Source: Alphaproteobacteria bacterium
GTDB taxonomy: Bacteria; Pseudomonadota; Alphaproteobacteria; RS24
Length of the DNA stretch: 9,668 nt
NCBI GenBank assembly: GCA_015163825.1
Contig: JAAOIL010000031.1
Span: forward strand, 1-9,668
Direction of reading: 5' to 3'
Each line of letters starts with the position of its first letter. Positions within the stretch are counted from its first letter, which is position 1. Shown in pieces: positions 6,763 to 9,668 of the stretch. Under the pieces are notes generated by a model that was not told where the DNA came from, searched no databases, and was given only the letters and a program-made list of their open reading frames with translations. Both the position numbers and the translations under genes were made by a program.

Positions 6763-7626
6763 CTAAGTCTTTTTCTTCTGCGATAAATCTAATGTTCGTT
6801 GATAAATCGCCTTGCGGGGCAAGCCTGTTTGCGCCATCAATGTTTGCACCACATCACGCAGACTTGCCGTCTCTAAGGCCGCAAGGATTGTTTCATCATC
6901 TAATAGCGCTGGGGCGGGTTTTAGGGGCGGGGCAATCAACACAACCATTTCACCTTTAGGCGGTGTGGTGGTAAATTGTGCCGCCAATTCTGCCGCCGTG
7001 CCATAAATCATTTCTTCAAATCTTTTTGTCATTTCTCGTGCCACACAAATCTGGCGGGCACTCTCTCCCTTATCTAGTGTCGTCGCAATATCACCCATCA
7101 ATGCCGCAAGGCGGTGCGGGCTTTCATAAATCACCAAAGTGGCAGGCACGACAGCCGCTTGCATAAGTGCCTTGCGCCGCCCCGCCGCTTGGCGGGGTAA
7201 AAAACCAACATAATAAAACTTATCGGTGGGGAAGCCCGCCCCACTCAAAGCCGCCACCACCGCAGATGCCCCCGGCACAATATGCACCCGATATCCCGCC
7301 GCGCGCACCGCCTGCACCAGATTAAGCCCGGGGTCAGAAATCGCCGGCGTGCCCGCATCGCTGATAAGCGCCACCGCCGACCCCGCCTCTAACTGCGCCA
7401 ATAATTTGGGACGTGCCGCCGCCGCATTATGCTCGTGATAAGACCGCCTTGGTGTGTCTAGCCCATAAGCCGCAAAAAGTTTGCCTGAAACACGTGTATC
7501 CTCGCAATAAACAAAATCCGCCGCCGCCAATACATCAAGGGCGCGCAAACTAATATCGCGCAAATTACCCAAAGGGGTCGCGACCACATAAAGCCCCGCT
7601 TCTATTTTTTGTGTGCCAATCTCCAT
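6763..7626 (-). CDS. rsmI: 16S rRNA (cytidine1402-2'-O)-methyltransferase
   Basis: RsmI uses S-adenosylmethionine to methylate the 2'-hydroxyl of C1402 in 16S rRNA, in the ribosomal P site. Length 287 residues against 286 in E. coli. It is a tetrapyrrole-methylase-fold enzyme. The motifs, in order, are VVATPLGNLRDISLRAL (14-30), CEDTR (41-45), LISDAGTPAISDPG (87-100), HIVPGASAV (115-123) and YESPHRL (167-173). The C-terminal GLPRKAIYQ (268-276) is also usual. It is the first gene of the rsmI-yraN-gshB run and diverges from the lpoA-like gene. No Shine-Dalgarno precedes the ATG at 7626. A weak -10-like CATATT ends six bases before it (see findings), so the mRNA could be leaderless. Confidence 0.96.
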   Translation of the reverse strand: MEIGTQKIEAGLYVVATPLGNLRDISLRALDVLAAADFVYCEDTRVSGKLFAAYGLDTPRRSYHEHNAAAARPKLLAQLEAGSAVALISDAGTPAISDPGLNLVQAVRAAGYRVHIVPGASAVVAALSGAGFPTDKFYYVGFLPRQAAGRRKALMQAAVVPATLVIYESPHRLAALMGDIATTLDKGESARQICVAREMTKRFEEMIYGTAAELAAQFTTTPPKGEMVVLIAPPLKPAPALLDDETILAALETASLRDVVQTLMAQTGLPRKAIYQRTLDLSQKKKT

Positions 7627-7630
7627 AAAG

Positions 7631-7647
7631 GGAATATGCCCATATCC
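7631..7647. other. Imperfect inverted repeat in the rsmI-lpoA divergent region
   Basis: GGAATATG (7631-7638) and CATATCC (7641-7647) pair around a CC loop with a one-base bulge. The repeat lies just upstream of the rsmI start and covers the only -10-like hexamer for that gene. It is about 60 bases upstream of the lpoA-like ATG. It could be an operator affecting rsmI, or chance. Role is inference. Confidence 0.25.
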
Positions 7648-7673
7648 TAGATATCAGCAAGGGTTATTTCTTT

Positions 7674-7702
7674 TTGACACAAAAGCCACAAAGCGCAATA
7701 AT
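7674..7702 (+). promoter_or_regulatory. Near-consensus sigma70-type promoter for the lpoA-like gene
   Basis: TTGACA (7674-7679) matches the -35 consensus at all six positions. A 17-base spacer leads to AATAAT (7697-7702), which matches the -10 consensus at five of six. Six bases (CGCACT) separate the -10 from the ATG at 7709. Transcription would therefore be expected to begin at or next to the A of the start codon. There is no Shine-Dalgarno before that ATG, in keeping with a leaderless mRNA. The promoter sequence is seen; the start site is inference. Confidence 0.6.
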
Positions 7703-7708
7703 CGCACT

Positions 7709-9283
7709 ATGCGTCATCATATCCGCCCCTTAAAAAATCTATGCTCTCTACTTTTGCTGGCGGGGATAGTGGCGGGGTGTGCCGCCGACCCTTCTTATAG
7801 AGAAGTTCCTTCTTATAGAGAGACGACCTTAAGAGATAGAGCCCCGCAAAATAATCCTGCCAATAACCCCATTAATAATAAGAGCACGGTTTCTAATTTG
7901 TCGGGTAATTTAGAGAAGGCGTTATCGGCGTCCCTTTATGAAGAAAATAAAAATCATGTGGCGCTTTTATTGCCACTGACCCATGAAAATGCCCGCGTGC
8001 GCACTTTGGCGCGTGATATGTTTAATGCCGCCCTTTTGGCTTTATTTGACACTCAAAAAATAGAGCCTCATAACATTGCACACCAAATTACATTGTCATT
8101 ACACGACACACATGGCACCACAGACGGTGCCAAAGCCGCTATGCAAGCCGCCATTGACGGCAACGCCCAGCTAGTGATTGGCCCGCTTTTTGCTTACACC
8201 GCCCAAGCCATCTCGCCATTGGTGCGCACCCATAAAATACCGACTTTGACATTTTCAAACGACCGCCGCTTGATTGAACAGCAACGCCCCGCGCATTTAT
8301 GGTTATTGGGATTCTTACCCGACCAAAATATGGAACGTGTCTCACGCGCCGCCATCGCACAGGGCTTAACCCGCTTTGGGGCGCTTGTGCCTGACGGCGA
8401 TTATGGCACCCGCACATTAGAGCGATTCCAAGCCCATATTGAGCGTTATGGCGGTGAGGTTTTGCAAGCCGAAACCTATCCCATAAAAGCTGAATCTATG
8501 TTTGCGCCCGTGCGCAGTTTGGCACGTTTTGAGAGCCGCCGTGCCGCTTATGAAACACGCCTTGCTTTATTGGTGCAAGAAGCCCGCACCCACGCCCGCA
8601 CCCATAATATCACCCTCACTTCTAATCCTGATAAAAAAGCCAGCGCCGAGAGGAAAGCAAAAGCCAAACTGGATTCTTTATTTGCCGCTATCACTGCTAC
8701 TGCCCCGCATTTAGCGGCACGATATACGGCATTGGCAAAACGTGAAACCGAAGGGGAGATTGTTTATGATGCCATTTTTATCCCCGAAGGCGGGCTTGCC
8801 TTGCGCAGTTTAGCACCGCTTCTGCCCTATTATGATATTGATCCACGTTTTGTAAAATTCATCGGCACGTCTTTATGGGATGATGCGGCATTGGCACGAG
8901 AACCTGCTTTGCATGGCGGTTGGTATGCCGCCCCTGAAACACACTTAAAAGAGGCCTTTGTGCGCCATTTCAATAAAACCTATCAATACAACCCACCGCG
9001 TTTGGCGGCTTTGGCTTATGATAGTGTGGCATTGGCGGCACGACTTGCCAGTCTTTATACGCCAGATCCTTTCACAAGTGATATTTTAACCGACCCCAAT
9101 GGCTTTCGGGGTATTGAGGGCATTATGCGCCTAACCCGTGATGGTGCTAATGAGCGTGGCTTGGCGATTTATGAAATCACAGCAAAAAAACCCCGCCGCA
9201 TTGCCCCCGCCCCCGCTAATTTTGTGGAACATGACCGCGATATTCGCGCCGCTCTATCAGCCGCACAAAGCCTAAATCAATAG
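7709..9283 (+). CDS. LpoA-like penicillin-binding protein activator, lipoprotein
   Basis: A 524-residue lipoprotein of the periplasmic-binding (Peripla_BP_6) type, as in LpoA-like activators of peptidoglycan synthases. From ATG 7709 there is a lipoprotein signal: basic MRHHIRPLKN, hydrophobic LCSLLLLAGI, and lipobox VAGC with Cys24. Asp27 is at mature +4, so outer-membrane sorting is likely. An Asn/Pro/Ser-rich tether (about 25-70) follows. The first lobe starts at HVALLLPL (83-90), with LVIGPL (155-160) and IPTLTFSND (177-185). A charged helical arm at about 268-350 is, as I recall, usual in alphaproteobacterial members. AIFIPEGG (355-362) continues the fold, and AALAYDSVALAARLA (433-447) lies near the end. 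An in-frame ATG at 7613 would bury the signal peptide behind 32 polar residues and overlap rsmI, so I reject it. Target synthase and essentiality are unknown. It ends 2 bases from the hemW stop. Confidence 0.88.
   Translation: MRHHIRPLKNLCSLLLLAGIVAGCAADPSYREVPSYRETTLRDRAPQNNPANNPINNKSTVSNLSGNLEKALSASLYEENKNHVALLLPLTHENARVRTLARDMFNAALLALFDTQKIEPHNIAHQITLSLHDTHGTTDGAKAAMQAAIDGNAQLVIGPLFAYTAQAISPLVRTHKIPTLTFSNDRRLIEQQRPAHLWLLGFLPDQNMERVSRAAIAQGLTRFGALVPDGDYGTRTLERFQAHIERYGGEVLQAETYPIKAESMFAPVRSLARFESRRAAYETRLALLVQEARTHARTHNITLTSNPDKKASAERKAKAKLDSLFAAITATAPHLAARYTALAKRETEGEIVYDAIFIPEGGLALRSLAPLLPYYDIDPRFVKFIGTSLWDDAALAREPALHGGWYAAPETHLKEAFVRHFNKTYQYNPPRLAALAYDSVALAARLASLYTPDPFTSDILTDPNGFRGIEGIMRLTRDGANERGLAIYEITAKKPRRIAPAPANFVEHDRDIRAALSAAQSLNQ
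7790..7825 (+). repeat. 18-bp tandem duplication encoding PSYRE-x twice
   Basis: CCTTCTTATAGAGA occurs at 7790-7803 and again at 7808-7821, exactly 18 bases apart. It encodes Pro-Ser-Tyr-Arg-Glu-Val then Pro-Ser-Tyr-Arg-Glu-Thr. It lies four residues after the lipidated Cys24, in the flexible tether, so copy change would only alter tether length. The last bases of the two units have diverged. Confidence 0.75.
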
Positions 9284-9285
9284 CC

Positions 9286-9668
9286 CTAAATTAAAAGAGC
9301 CGCAATAACACTATCAAGCACCAGCCGCCCCGCCGCACTAACAGCAATATGGGTATCCGATAATTCTAGCAGCCCTTGTGCGGCAAGGGATTTTATTTTA
9401 TCGGGCGACAAAACCACCCTCTGTTTTTCTAATTGCGCAAACGATAGCCCCTCGACAAGGCGCAAGCCCAAAAGCAATGTCTCTTCCCTTTGCGCCGCTT
9501 CATCTAAAGATGTCATTTCACATAGCCCATGCCCATGCGTTTTAATATGCGCCAACCAATCTTGCGCGCGCGGTGTGCCATAAGTCGCAAAACGCTTACC
9601 CGTTTCTTTTTGTGTGAGCCGCCCATGACTACCCGCCCCAACACCAACATAATCGCCGCCTTGCCAAA
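9286..9668 (-). CDS. hemW: Haem chaperone HemW (radical SAM, HemN-like), C-terminal 126 residues (5' part outside window)
   Basis: HemW, formerly grouped with coproporphyrinogen III oxidases, binds haem and a [4Fe-4S] cluster and delivers haem to target proteins. Only the last 126 codons are present, read from 9666 down to TAG at 9288-9286. Visible family blocks are GGDYVGVGAGSHGR near the edge, then RFATYGTPRAQDWLAHIK. Next comes the HemN C-terminal domain: EAAQREETLLLGLRLVEGL, then the short winged-helix-like tail ending in AGRLVLDSVIAALL. The radical SAM CxxxCxxC motif would be in the missing part. A start inside the window (TTG at 9555) would cut through a conserved block, so the gene is partial, not a short ORF. 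It converges on the lpoA-like gene with a 2-base gap. The choice between hemW and hemN paralogues rests on context and length of the tail. Confidence 0.9.
   Translation of the reverse strand, partial: WQGGDYVGVGAGSHGRLTQKETGKRFATYGTPRAQDWLAHIKTHGHGLCEMTSLDEAAQREETLLLGLRLVEGLSFAQLEKQRVVLSPDKIKSLAAQGLLELSDTHIAVSAAGRLVLDSVIAALLI

Noticed and set aside
7613..7708. 32-codon N-terminal extension of the lpoA-like gene, overlapping rsmI
   Set aside because: It would put a polar stretch before a clear lipoprotein signal peptide, and the promoter at 7674-7702 lies inside it.
1..9668. A defence system, mobile island or new multi-gene system
   Set aside because: Every substantial ORF belongs to a familiar housekeeping family, there are no integrase, transposase or attachment-like repeats, and no unexplained gap exceeds 160 bases.

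Overview
This window is a compact run of conserved bacterial housekeeping genes. It most likely comes from an alphaproteobacterium. That is my inference from the MutS N-terminus (TPMMAQYL then FYRMGDFYELF), the malic enzyme fused to a phosphotransacetylase-like domain, and the cluster of rsmI, yraN and gshB next to a divergent LpoA-like lipoprotein gene and hemW. By eye the G+C content is intermediate, and the genes are packed with very short gaps. I cannot assign a genus. Eight protein genes are supported, two of them cut by the window edges. I see no rRNA, tRNA, insertion sequence, phage gene or CRISPR array.

Layout. Positions 1-1329 (minus) hold the N-terminal half of mutS, which runs off the left edge; this reading frame is open from base 1 to the start. 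A 157-base divergent gap with two small hairpins separates it from maeB (1487-3757, plus), an NADP-type malic enzyme with a C-terminal phosphotransacetylase-like domain. maeB meets comM (3754-5274, minus) tail to tail with a 4-base overlap. Upstream of comM is a 131-base AT-rich gap with an inverted repeat, then gshB, yraN and rsmI, all minus and almost certainly one transcript (rsmI to yraN 0 bases, yraN to gshB 16 bases). rsmI diverges from an LpoA-like lipoprotein gene (7709-9283, plus). That gene ends 2 bases from the stop of hemW, which runs off the right edge (9286-9668, minus).

The genes cover DNA mismatch repair (mutS), malate to pyruvate conversion (maeB), DNA helicase activity in transformation (comM), glutathione synthesis (gshB), an uncharacterised nuclease-fold protein (yraN), 16S rRNA methylation (rsmI), a probable peptidoglycan synthase activator (lpoA-like) and haem trafficking (hemW). 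They do not form one pathway. The clustering looks like conserved gene order in a compact chromosome.

I did not find a novel multi-gene system. The items most worth a second look are small: a 53-residue N-terminal leader on MutS with a possible sliding-clamp-like motif and a proline-rich linker, encoded by a 12-base tandem repeat with G-quadruplex potential; a near-consensus promoter placed so that the lpoA-like mRNA would be leaderless; and a duplicated Shine-Dalgarno/ATG at gshB.
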